Part shown: positions 9,779 through 18,646 of the stretch, piece after piece
Layout of the letters: each line of letters begins with the position of its first letter
Numbering within the stretch: position 1 is the stretch's first letter
Assembly: GCF_000988165.1 (NCBI RefSeq)
Contig: NW_020169329.1
Span: forward strand, 1 to 42,604
DNA length: 42,604 bases
DNA from: Vairimorpha ceranae
Taxonomy: Eukaryota; Microsporidia; Nosematidae
Direction of reading: 5' to 3'
The notes under the pieces: generated by a model
Seen by the model: only the letters and a program-made list of their open reading frames with translations
Databases searched by the model: none
What the model was told of the DNA's origin: nothing
Position numbers and translations under genes: made by a program

Positions 9779-10348
9779 TTAACGATTAGACTTAGCAATT
9801 CTTTCAATTTCTTCTCGTTTTTTAACAGCATAAGAATTTTGGGTGCAAGAACTGGCATTAATTAGCTCATCGGCGATACACTCAGCAAGTGTTTTTCTAG
9901 ACTTAAATGCAGCTGCTCTAATGCCATTAGATAAAAGCTGAATAGCAATACTAACTCTTTTAGATGGAGAAATATCAACTGATGTTCTTTTCATTGATCC
10001 TCCTCTTCCAACTCTGGCAGTATCTTCCCTTGGTCCTGCGTTTATAATGGCATCAACCAATACTTGTAAAGGGTTCTTTTTAGTAAGGCAATGAATTATA
10101 AGAAAAGCATCCTCTACACAAATGTTGGCTAAATTTTTTTTTCCGCTATTTCTTCCATTTCTCATCAAAGAATTAACAAATCTGTTAATAACTGACAATT
10201 TGGCCTTACTTTTACTTTTTATCACAGCTCTAGATGCTTCATGTGGAATAATAAACTGCTTACTGACATTAATAAATGGTGCAATAGATTCATCAGCACA
10301 AACAATATCATTGTAAGAATATTTCTCAAATAGTTTAATTTCTGACAT
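9779..10348 (-). CDS. RPS5: 40S ribosomal protein uS7 (S5)
   Basis: A 189-residue homologue of eukaryotic S5 / bacterial S7. Recognisable blocks are [18 protein letters not shown], the core [37 protein letters not shown] and the C-terminal helix region [17 protein letters not shown]. uS7 nucleates assembly of the 40S head and lines the E site. The start is fixed by ACCCCTAAA just before the ATG. It is divergent from the next small gene with only 21 bases between the starts, so the two must share their promoter region. Confidence 0.97.
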   Translation of the reverse strand: MSEIKLFEKYSYNDIVCADESIAPFINVSKQFIIPHEASRAVIKSKSKAKLSVINRFVNSLMRNGRNSGKKNLANICVEDAFLIIHCLTKKNPLQVLVDAIINAGPREDTARVGRGGSMKRTSVDISPSKRVSIAIQLLSNGIRAAAFKSRKTLAECIADELINASSCTQNSYAVKKREEIERIAKSNR

Positions 10349-10369
10349 TTTAGGGGTTAAAAATTTAGC
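10349..10369. promoter_or_regulatory. 21-bp bidirectional promoter region
   Basis: The whole gap between the divergent starts of uS7 and the 106-residue gene is 21 bases and contains a single GGGG/CCCC run (10353-10356). It reads as the C-type element for uS7 and would be a G-type element for the plus-strand gene. Confidence 0.6.
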
Positions 10370-10690
10370 ATGATTTTTTTAAGAAATAGAATCGATATGA
10401 CATTTAAATGTAAAAAAAATCCTAATATTGAATGCGGCCTGGGAGATGTTTTTTATGTGTTGGTATATGGTGATACTACTGTTTTATATAAAAATAAAAG
10501 TGAAAAAATTTGTTATCCTATTCCTGTACATTATCCATCCTTCGTTCTATCCGTTGCGGGTAAAAACGTTAAACCTAAAGACATTTTCGAATTTAAGAAC
10601 TCAGAAGAGATGAAAGCATTTGAAAATTATGTGGGAACCATTAAAATGGAAAAAGCTAAAATTATCAACGAGTTTAAACTTATAAAATAA
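10370..10690 (+). CDS. Unrecognised small protein, 106 residues
   Basis: A compact, protein-like sequence with alternating beta-type segments ([33 protein letters not shown]) and a C-terminal helix ([19 protein letters not shown]). No family is recognised. M1 at 10370 and M10 at 10397 are both possible starts; M10 would give 97 residues and more room upstream. It lies head-to-head with uS7 and only 21 bases ahead of CCT6, and that spacer carries the TTTTACCCTTA element of CCT6, so the two are probably separate transcripts. Confidence 0.75.
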   Translation: MIFLRNRIDMTFKCKKNPNIECGLGDVFYVLVYGDTTVLYKNKSEKICYPIPVHYPSFVLSVAGKNVKPKDIFEFKNSEEMKAFENYVGTIKMEKAKIINEFKLIK

Positions 10691-10711
10691 ATTTTTATTT
10701 TTTACCCTTAA

Positions 10712-12244
10712 ATGCAGTCTACACAATCAGAAGCTCAAATTACTCAGAATGGACAAGCTATTAAAATGAACAATTCGACTTGTCAATCTTTAAAATCCTT
10801 ATTTTCTGTTTCTCTAGGACCGAATGGTACTTTTAAGGCTATAATTACACCAGGACAGTCACTGACAATTACGAAAAGTGGTAGTGTATTGTGCAAAGAT
10901 ATTCAATTTATTAATCCTACATCTATTATCGTGACTAAAGCTGCCATGTCTTTATATAGTACAATTGGTGATGGTAGTACTTCCTTTATAGTGCTTTGTT
11001 CAGATATATTTAATAGCGCATTTAAATACTTCTTAGACGGTGTTTCTATTTCTTTTATTTGTAATAGTTTACAATGTAGCATTACTGATATTTCAAACTT
11101 TTTATTAACTAGTTCAGTTGAATTAGATAATGAAAATAAATTTGAATCATTAGCTTTTAATTTATTAAACACTAAACTTAGTAAGCAAAGTTCTAAATTG
11201 TTGGCACCGATACTAGTTAAAGCCGTTAAAAATATATCTGGATCACAGTTTCAAGATGTAAATATGATAGAAGTTATTAAAATGAATGAAGGAGATGTTA
11301 ACGATACAAAGTATATTGACGGACTTGTATTAGATCATGGTAATAGACACTATGGAATGCCTACAAAGCTTGAAAATGTTGTAGTTCTTGTAACAAACAT
11401 GTCACTTGAATACGAAAAACCAGAAATTAATGCGCAATTCATTTACAGTACATCTAGACAAAGAGAAGAGTTAGTTAAGCATGAGCGAGAATTTATACTC
11501 AAAAAGGCACATTTAATTGGAGAATTCGCCAAAAAAATAAAAACTGAAACGGGTAAAAGTTTATTATTAATATCAGAGAAAGGAATTGATCCCTTTTCTT
11601 TGGATATTTTGGCTAAGTATGACATATTGGCTTTAAGGCGTGCAAAAAGGCGTAACATGGAAAGGTTGATTTATATGTGTGGAGGAAATATTATTAGTGA
11701 AATTTCGCAACTAGATATTAAAAATTTAGGATATTGTTCAAAAGTCAGAGTCGTAACAATTGGTGAAGAAAAGTACACATATTTAGAAGGAACACCTTAT
11801 AAAGGATCATGTACTATTTTAATAAGAGCAGACACTGATAATGAAATGAATAAAATGAATAATGCTATTAGAGGAGCACTAAAAGTTCTACATTCGACAT
11901 ATAAGGAAAAACGTATTATTTCTGGCGGTTTAAATTTATATAAAAATCTTATTAATTTTATCAATAAAAAATTAAACGAAGTAGATGAAAAGAGTGTTAT
12001 TGGCTATGAAATTTTTAAAGAAGCATTTACAAACATGATGAAATATCTTTTAAGAAATAAAGGTAGTAATGTTTACGAGGATTTAGTTAAAATTCTTAGA
12101 GGAAATATTGAAGTTAGAGAAATTTATGATTCGTTCAATGTTGTTTCAGGTGTCATAAACAATAGTGCCATTGTTGCTATGAGTTTATTAATGGTTGATG
12201 AAATTATTAAGGCAGGTAAATGTGTTAAAGAAGAGAAATCATAA
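10712..12244 (+). CDS. CCT6: T-complex protein 1 subunit zeta (CCT6)
   Basis: A 510-residue group II chaperonin subunit of the cytosolic TRiC/CCT ring, which folds actin, tubulin and other proteins with ATP. The N-terminal equatorial motifs are SLGPNG and the ATP-site GDGSTS (GDGTT in the family). The zeta identity rests on the apical-domain run GLVLDHGNRHYGMP, MSLEYEKPEINAQF, KGIDPFSLD and LRRAKRRNMERL, all close to zeta subunits. The late equatorial PGAGA-type loop is altered to ISGGLNLY, a divergent nucleotide-site feature. Slightly shorter than the usual 530 residues. Start set by TTTTACCCTTAA directly upstream. Confidence 0.96.
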   Translation: MQSTQSEAQITQNGQAIKMNNSTCQSLKSLFSVSLGPNGTFKAIITPGQSLTITKSGSVLCKDIQFINPTSIIVTKAAMSLYSTIGDGSTSFIVLCSDIFNSAFKYFLDGVSISFICNSLQCSITDISNFLLTSSVELDNENKFESLAFNLLNTKLSKQSSKLLAPILVKAVKNISGSQFQDVNMIEVIKMNEGDVNDTKYIDGLVLDHGNRHYGMPTKLENVVVLVTNMSLEYEKPEINAQFIYSTSRQREELVKHEREFILKKAHLIGEFAKKIKTETGKSLLLISEKGIDPFSLDILAKYDILALRRAKRRNMERLIYMCGGNIISEISQLDIKNLGYCSKVRVVTIGEEKYTYLEGTPYKGSCTILIRADTDNEMNKMNNAIRGALKVLHSTYKEKRIISGGLNLYKNLINFINKKLNEVDEKSVIGYEIFKEAFTNMMKYLLRNKGSNVYEDLVKILRGNIEVREIYDSFNVVSGVINNSAIVAMSLLMVDEIIKAGKCVKEEKS

Positions 12245-12579
12245 TTAAAGCTTTAATTTGAAATTTTAATTTATTTTGACAGTTGTCTTACTGTGTACTG
12301 AATTGTAAATTAAATTAAATTTTTGTTAAATTAATTTGTTATTAATTAGTAATGTCGTGTATTTTACATGTCCCCTTTTAGCACGGATGACAGTTCTATA
12401 ATCAAAGTTGATAAATCAAAATATCACTTTGTTTTTATCAGATCATTAAAGTAAATTTTCCTATAAATTATTAATACAATTTTATTAAATAAACACTTAT
12501 TTATACTTTTAATGGTTTCGTTTCGAAACGTTTCTAGTTTTTTATTATTTTAATAAAAATCATTAATTTATCCTATAAA
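12245..12579. other. Intergenic region upstream of homeobox gene
   Basis: About 335 AT-rich bases with no open frame. It contains a 12-base perfect palindrome, CGTTTCGAAACG (12519-12530), within three spaced GTTTC repeats, 50 bases before the homeodomain start. Confidence 0.5.
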
Positions 12580-13005
12580 ATGAAAAATGGTAACCATAGA
12601 ATGAATGAAAATAATAAAACCAAAGGTCAGAAACCTACTGACAATAAAGATGATTATATGATGTTTGAAAGTGATGGCGATGATGTGCCAATAATTAATC
12701 GAAGAGTCAGAACAGTTATGTCTCCATATCAAAGTAAAATATTACACGAATGTTTTTGCAAAAACCCGTTTCCTTCTACAGAATTACGTGAAGAATTGAG
12801 CCGAGTTTTGAAAATGAAACCTCGAACAATACAAATTTGGTTTCAAAATCAAAGACAAAAATCCAAAAATGTAAAAGATCATATGCATCCGTGGCACAGC
12901 GAATATAAAAACATGCCTTATAGAAGTTTAAATATTTTGGCAACTGTTGCTGTAGCTAAATTATATGAAAGAAGAAAAGAAATTGAGAAAATTGAGGAGA
13001 ACTAA
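12580..13005 (+). CDS. Homeodomain transcription factor
   Basis: A 141-residue protein with a classical homeodomain at about residues 40-99. Helix 3 reads IQIWFQNQRQKSK, preserving W48, F49, Q50, N51 and R53 of homeodomain numbering, and the N-terminal arm is basic (RRVRT). Q50 and N51 predict recognition of a TAAT-type core in the major groove. The acidic, Lys-rich N terminus and the C-terminal helix with KLYERRKEIEKIEE have no named domain. Microsporidia encode a small family of such stand-alone homeodomain proteins, with targets largely unknown. The start has only a weak element (TATCCTATAAAATG). Confidence 0.95.
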   Translation: MKNGNHRMNENNKTKGQKPTDNKDDYMMFESDGDDVPIINRRVRTVMSPYQSKILHECFCKNPFPSTELREELSRVLKMKPRTIQIWFQNQRQKSKNVKDHMHPWHSEYKNMPYRSLNILATVAVAKLYERRKEIEKIEEN

Positions 13006-14421
13006 AAATTTTACACAATATAAATTAAATATTCTAAAATTAAATGATTTTAATTTAAAATTATTTAATATGTTATTTTGTCATTACTTTCGCGAATAAT
13101 GTACTATTTATCGATTTTTATTAATTAATTTAATAAATCAATTTAGACAAAAGTTATTCTTTACTGCTATATTATAAACTTATATTACAAAAACATTGAC
13201 TCAGTGTATGTTATATTGAATTAAAAAAAATTATTAATTTTTTATACAAGTATTAATAACTTAATTGTGTTTTAAATCAAAAAAACTCATGCCATTTTAA
13301 CAATAAAAAGATATTCTTAATTTACAAAATTCTTGTAATTAAAAAATATAATTTATTTTGATATTTAACACCTACTTTTTTATATTTAAAAAGGATTGAA
13401 ATAGTAAAAAAATATGTAAGAACTAGAAATTATTTGTTATTTATAATTTGTTTAAATGAATTCCAATTTATAGTGCTAGGGTAATGCTCAGTTGTTAATT
13501 AAAAAATTCACTTTTTTGTTGTAAATGTTGAAAAGACAGAAAAGCATTTCATCGCCAATAATCAACTAATATTGAAATTTTCTAAAAAAGTGTATTTGTT
13601 ATAAGTAATAACAGTATTAAATAATTTCAAATAAAAAATAATTGCCTGTAGATTATCAGGTTCACAAATTTTTCAGCAATTTATTTTGTTTTAGCAATAA
13701 ACAGTAAAATTTGCACAAAATATATTGTTTTACCTTACAAACAAAAAAGAGATTTAAATATTAGATTAACCAATGTAAATAACTACAATTGTAAACTTTC
13801 TTAATCTTAACATGCAAGTTTTAGTGTAAAGCATATACACTTAACTTATAATTGTATTAAACGTTTGATTTACATGAAAATGAGAAATAGATTTCTGGAA
13901 AAAATTGGCCGACAAATATTTCGATTTCACAGAAAACAATTTTTTTAAATGCAAATAACATAGAATCAACTCATTAATTCTCGTCAAATAATTGAATTAA
14001 GTTTACTTTTAAATTGGTTATATTTAAAAAACAGTTTTTAAATATAAATTATTTTGCTTTTAGTTAATTACAATTTTTTAATGATAATAATAATTTATTT
14101 GTTTTTTGATAAATTATTATTAAAAAAATATCAGTTCTTGAAATTATTTCAAGGCATCACACAATTATTCAGATTATATAACAACAAAGTCTAGTTACGA
14201 TTTAATTATTTTAATTTGCTATATAAAGCCTTTTAATTATAAAATTTATTATAATTAACTACAATTTATCAATATTTTGCGGATAAAAATGAACGACAAT
14301 TATTAGTTTTCTTAGATTTAAAAAATAAAAAAATACTTTAAAGAAGAAACAAATACACATTTTTTCCTACCGTTTAGCTTATTAATATTTTTTTCAAACA
14401 AATAAAATATTTACCCTTCCT
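13006..14421. other. Long AT-rich intergenic stretch
   Basis: About 1.4 kb between two genes. I see poly-A/T runs and stops in all frames, no RNA-like structure and no transposon motif. The last bases, TATTTACCCTTCCT, are the start element of the next gene. Confidence 0.5.
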
Positions 14422-15945
14422 ATGAAATACAAGTATATTTTTCTTAACAAGTTATATGCTACGAATAAGGCGCTTGCGATAAGTAAAATTAAAGAACAAG
14501 TATACGACATTCCCTTAATGTTACAATATTTAAATAAGAATTTTTTAAAAGATTTGAATATTTGGAATGATAATATTTCTAAACAGTTGATTTTATTTAA
14601 TACACAAAATTATTTTACTAATTACAGAATACAAGATATCCGCTATAGACTGTTAAATTTTATATGTCCTTATTTACCCAGTTATCAAGCAGATAGTTAT
14701 TTATTGTTAGACTATTATATGTATTTTAATAGTAACTTTTATAATATTGATTTAGTACCCTTTATTAAATTAAATATAAAAGGGCGTTATATTACACTAG
14801 ATTTTATGAAATTGATCAAAGATCAGAGTAAAGAACTTTTTTACTTTCTAATCCAAAACAATAATGAATTGTTTAGATTTATTATTAATAATGATAAAAC
14901 TTTATTAGACGATGAAGCATTTTTAAAAGAGTTACTTGGTACAAATAAAACAGATTTGGCAATTCTTAGTCTTCCTTATTCAAAATGGCATACTGTACGA
15001 CATTTTATCACAGATGAGTTTATTAAAGAAAATATATTTAAGTTTAAACTAGCGGATTTGTTCGCCGCTAAAAGTTGTAATTTTATTTGGGATATTTTAA
15101 AAGAATATTCATATGGTTTTAGATATAAAATGTATACGGACTTAGAACCTAATAAAAAAATTTTACAATTTGTTAGACAAGATTTAAAAAATTTAGTACA
15201 AAGTAATTGTAATAATCTTATAAATAAATATAAGCAGTGTACACCTGATATATTAAGTATTATTACAGAAATGATCGATCAAATTGTTGTGTATCCAATA
15301 TTAATAGGTTTAATTTATCAAGTAATTGCCGGATTAGAAGATCTAGCAAAAGATATTTGTATTTTTTATATTTTGAAATATATTTCTAATAAAAAAGCTT
15401 GTACTACTAATAATTCTTTCTGTAGATGGTATATCAATATAACCAAATTAATTAAATTGTTGTATAAAGGTATAGATAGTGCAGCTTTAGTAGATTTTAT
15501 AGATGTCAATTTACATTACAAGAGATATAGTATTATTTTATTGTTAGAAATAACACGCCATAAGATAAATACATTTGATATTAATGAAATTTTTCTCTAC
15601 GAAGATTATGGTATAAAACTTAAGGAAGAAATATTTGAAAGATACCAGCTCCTTCTTAATACCAATATAATGAATATTGAATATACATGTGATATTAAAT
15701 ATATGACTAGTATTGAAATAAAAAAGTATAAATTTACTGGATTTAATTTTAAATATATTGAAGATTATCTATATATTAGAAATGTGGCTAAGGTTGTTTC
15801 CTATAATTTAGATAGAATAGATAATCTTCAAGTAGTAAAAGATTTCTTTGTGAACTGTAGTAAAAGTCAAGAAGAAGATATAAAACTTATTGGAAATTCT
15901 ATGTTAAGTAAATTACAAATACACTGCAAAAATGTACACAAGTAA
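14422..15945 (+). CDS. Unrecognised helical protein, 507 residues
   Basis: A long intact frame beginning MKYKYIFLNKLYATNK, preceded by ACCCTTCCT. The protein is rich in Ile, Leu, Tyr, Asn and Lys and looks wholly alpha-helical, like a repeat scaffold. There is a more hydrophobic patch near residues 290-320 (VVYPILIGLIYQVIAG) but no clear membrane topology or signal peptide. No catalytic motif is visible. Large helical subunits of mRNA-export, nuclear-pore or vesicle-coat complexes look like this in microsporidia, but nothing in the sequence lets me choose. Confidence 0.85.
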   Translation: MKYKYIFLNKLYATNKALAISKIKEQVYDIPLMLQYLNKNFLKDLNIWNDNISKQLILFNTQNYFTNYRIQDIRYRLLNFICPYLPSYQADSYLLLDYYMYFNSNFYNIDLVPFIKLNIKGRYITLDFMKLIKDQSKELFYFLIQNNNELFRFIINNDKTLLDDEAFLKELLGTNKTDLAILSLPYSKWHTVRHFITDEFIKENIFKFKLADLFAAKSCNFIWDILKEYSYGFRYKMYTDLEPNKKILQFVRQDLKNLVQSNCNNLINKYKQCTPDILSIITEMIDQIVVYPILIGLIYQVIAGLEDLAKDICIFYILKYISNKKACTTNNSFCRWYINITKLIKLLYKGIDSAALVDFIDVNLHYKRYSIILLLEITRHKINTFDINEIFLYEDYGIKLKEEIFERYQLLLNTNIMNIEYTCDIKYMTSIEIKKYKFTGFNFKYIEDYLYIRNVAKVVSYNLDRIDNLQVVKDFFVNCSKSQEEDIKLIGNSMLSKLQIHCKNVHK

Positions 15946-16363
15946 ACATATAATCTTTAAAAAGATATATTAGTGTTTATACATTGAAATCCCAAAAAAA
16001 TAGGATAGGTTATATAACAGACAAAATAAGCCATATTAAAAAAAAGTATAAATATATAACAACGATTAACAAGATCATTGATGTGCTAGTATAATTTAAT
16101 AAAATAAATCTTTTAAAAAATTGTAAATATTAAATAACTATAATCTATTTTAAATAAATAATCATACACCATTTTGTTTAACTACATGTAATATCTTCAG
16201 CCTTTAGAAAGCAAAACAAGTTTTATAGTTAAAAAGACCAATAAAATAAATGGTCCTTTTTTAGATCTCAACTCCATAGATCAAATTATAGTTTCTTACA
16301 ATCTTTAAGTACAAAATAAAAATTATGTTTTGTTTATAAAACCAATAAATTTTATGGGGTAGG
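15946..16363. other. Intergenic region upstream of RPB4
   Basis: About 420 AT-rich bases without coding signal. The final bases TTTATGGGGTAGG precede the RPB4 start. Confidence 0.5.
16351..16363 (+). promoter_or_regulatory. G-run start element of RPB4
   Basis: TTTATGGGGTAGG directly abuts the ATG at 16364. It is the clearest case here of the G-type counterpart of the C-run element, on the sense strand. Confidence 0.55.
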
Positions 16364-16720
16364 ATGGAAATAACAGAACAAGATCTTAAAGATTCGCATC
16401 CTGTAACATTAGCAGAAGTAAGGTATCTTTTAGAAACTGTAAAAGATAGATCATCTGTAGACAATAGATCTGCATCTTATAAAATTTTGAAACAGACACT
16501 TAATTACGTAGAAAAATTTTGTAAAATAGAAGAAAAAAGCTTAGCTGACGATTTAAGATCTTCTTTGTTCAATTGTGGCTGTAATGAAGTCGAGATAGCA
16601 CTATTAGGATCACTTTTTCCTCAATCAATTGATGAAGCAAAGATGCTAATACCATCCCTTAGTGATAAAGATAATACATTGTTAACAAAAGTTATTGATC
16701 TATTAATGAAATATAATTAA
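16364..16720 (+). CDS. RPB4: RNA polymerase II subunit RPB4
   Basis: A 118-residue Rpb4/Rpc17-type protein. The second half has the family pattern of helices: LKQTLNYVEKFCKIE, then GCNEVEIALLGSLFPQSIDE, then AKMLIPSLSDKD, matching the E.EIA.L..L.P...EEAK.LIPSL signature of Rpb4. With Rpb7 it forms the stalk of Pol II, which binds nascent RNA and helps initiation. Rpc17/CGRP of Pol III is the alternative, but the spacing and AKMLIPSL favour Rpb4. Length is close to human RPB4 (142) without the N-terminal extension. It converges with the SNARE-like gene across a degenerate repeat. Confidence 0.9.
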   Translation: MEITEQDLKDSHPVTLAEVRYLLETVKDRSSVDNRSASYKILKQTLNYVEKFCKIEEKSLADDLRSSLFNCGCNEVEIALLGSLFPQSIDEAKMLIPSLSDKDNTLLTKVIDLLMKYN

Positions 16721-16758
16721 AAGTGTTTTGATAATTTTTTAATTATGACATGAAAATC

Positions 16759-16965
16759 AAATTTTAAACTAGTTGCATTTAAAATTTTTAATTGTTCACA
16801 TTTAAAGCAAATTTAAACTGGTTAATACTAAAACTTTGTTAATTTTAAACTTGTTACATATAAAATTTTATAAATTTTAACCGATTACATTAAAAATTTT
16901 ATTTTCTCGGCGATTTCATAACAACATCTAAAAGGTTATTGACAATTTTAAACTTATATGACAAA
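16759..16965. repeat. Degenerate tandem repeat, about six copies
   Basis: A unit close to AATTTTAAACTTGTTACATT with a following T/A-rich tail recurs near 16759, 16783, 16809, 16841, 16872 and 16944, at a spacing of about 24-33 bases with a gap before the last. It lies wholly in the 270-base gap between the convergent 3' ends of RPB4 and the SNARE-like gene. Confidence 0.6.
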
Positions 16966-16990
16966 TTTGCATAGACAAAAATAATATTAT

Positions 16991-17251
16991 TTAGAACCTT
17001 TTTAATTCAAAATACAGTATTAAAGATGTAATTGTTACTACTATAAAACATCCAATGATAACTCTTGACTTATTAAATTTTTTAACACGCTTCATTAATA
17101 TATTTGATTGATACATTTTATCCCTAGCAAGACAAGCTTTTTGTTGTACAACAGTAAGTTTTTCACTCTGTAGCTCAACATCCAAAAGCAAAGAATCAAG
17201 CTCTTTTTCGGCAAATTCTGCAATTTTAAGTGTTTCTTCAAATTTGTTCAT
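16991..17251 (-). CDS. SNARE-like tail-anchored protein
   Basis: An 86-residue protein with a heptad-like helical region (residues 5-50, EETLKIAEFAEKELDSLLLD then VELQSEKLTVVQQKACLARD) and one C-terminal membrane segment (IIGCFIVVTITSLILYF) followed by a four-residue tail. That layout, coiled coil plus tail anchor, is the minimal form of a SNARE of the secretory pathway. The central ionic-layer residue cannot be assigned with confidence, so Qb/Qc (Bos1-, Sec20- or Use1-like) is a guess. It is divergent from the septin gene, with 79 bases between starts; neither has a C-run element. Confidence 0.72.
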   Translation of the reverse strand: MNKFEETLKIAEFAEKELDSLLLDVELQSEKLTVVQQKACLARDKMYQSNILMKRVKKFNKSRVIIGCFIVVTITSLILYFELKRF

Positions 17252-17330
17252 TATTAGTTTGTTTTAAAAAAATAAATTATTTGTTTTGTTTGTTTCATTT
17301 TTAATATAAATTTTTTATTTTGTAAATATT

Positions 17331-18290
17331 ATGAATCAAAAAGGAATAGGTGTATCAAATCTTCCAAATCTAAAATATAGTAGTGTTTGTCAAAACGGCA
17401 TTGATTTTAATATAATGACAGTAGGATCTCATGGTCTAGGAAAGTCTAGTTTTATTAATGGTCTATTTAACTTGAATTTACTGAATACTGAAATACAAAA
17501 TTCAGATTTCCATGTTACTACATGCACAATAATAGAAAATCAATTTAAAACCAATATAAGCATAACAGAAGTAGATCGTATTGGAGATAAAGCAAATAAT
17601 GAAAAGTGTTGGACACCAATTATAAAATATCTTCATGATTTATACAAAGATTATTTAAATAAAGAACAGCATAATGTAAGATCACTTGTACAAGATAAAC
17701 GAATTCATATTTGTTTTTATTTTTTAGAACCTAACTGCAGTTTTATTAAACCTGTTGATTTACAAACAATGAAAGAGATATCGAAATATTGCAATTTAAT
17801 ACCAGTGGTATCAAAAAGTGATTTTTTAAATGAAAAACAGAAACAAGAATGTTTTGATTTTCTTAGAGTAACTCTAGAGCAGAATTCTATAATAGTTTTT
17901 GAAGAAAAATGTCTAAAACGCGGTAATATTTCTAATTTTACACCACCTTTTTTTATTGTGTGTCCTGACAGCGGATTAAATACGTCACGGACGTACCCTT
18001 GGGGTACACTTGATATTCAGAATCTAGTGACAAATGATTTGTATAGGTTAAGAGATCAATTAATTAATAAAAATATAATTGAATTAATAAAGCGTACAGA
18101 AGAATTTTATGATATATTTCGTGCTACGTTACTCTATGAATGTATTGATAAACAGGCTAGTAAATGTTTAAATAAAGAGATGATTAATTGCGCGTTATCT
18201 AAGGAGATTGAAAATGATGAGAAAAGTATTCAAGAAATGAAAGAGCGAATATTAGAGAAAAAAAATAGACTTAACATGCTAAAGCAATAA
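17331..18290 (+). CDS. Septin
   Basis: A 319-residue septin-family GTP-binding protein. The P-loop GSHGLGKSS is at residues 32-40 and is followed by FINGLF as in septins; the G4 specificity motif appears as SKSD (161-164, AKAD in canonical septins); the septin-unique element ends in TYPWG (221-225). The C terminus (about 285-319) is a charged helix suited to coiled-coil filament pairing. The G3 region, normally DTPGFGD, is VDRIGDKANN (81-90) and has lost the DxxG form, so hydrolysis may be impaired although binding could remain. Septins build cortical filaments at division sites. No C-run element precedes the ATG. Confidence 0.92.
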   Translation: MNQKGIGVSNLPNLKYSSVCQNGIDFNIMTVGSHGLGKSSFINGLFNLNLLNTEIQNSDFHVTTCTIIENQFKTNISITEVDRIGDKANNEKCWTPIIKYLHDLYKDYLNKEQHNVRSLVQDKRIHICFYFLEPNCSFIKPVDLQTMKEISKYCNLIPVVSKSDFLNEKQKQECFDFLRVTLEQNSIIVFEEKCLKRGNISNFTPPFFIVCPDSGLNTSRTYPWGTLDIQNLVTNDLYRLRDQLINKNIIELIKRTEEFYDIFRATLLYECIDKQASKCLNKEMINCALSKEIENDEKSIQEMKERILEKKNRLNMLKQ

Positions 18291-18646
18291 TCGATTAAAC
18301 GTCTTTAATTACACAATCTAAGTAATTGTATCATATAAAAAATATTTGTTAACTGCATTTATAAATTTAATTTTAAATTAATCTTTAAAATACTGTGTTT
18401 TCGATAAAAAATTAACTTAGAAGCTTTTACAGTAATTTTGTTTTAAACATTAAAATTTTTGTGTAAAACAAGATTAATTTATTTTCTTGAATATTAATTA
18501 TTTATATTTTCTACTTCCTATAATATAGTGTTATACAAATAATAATGTTATTTGTACATTTTAACATAAAAATTTTTTTTCTTAAAAAACATATTTAACT
18601 ATAATACAACTTGTTACAAAAATTTAAAATAAATAACTTTTTAATA
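18291..18646. other. Intergenic region between convergent genes
   Basis: About 355 AT-rich bases between the 3' ends of the septin and importin alpha genes; nothing recognisable. Confidence 0.5.
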
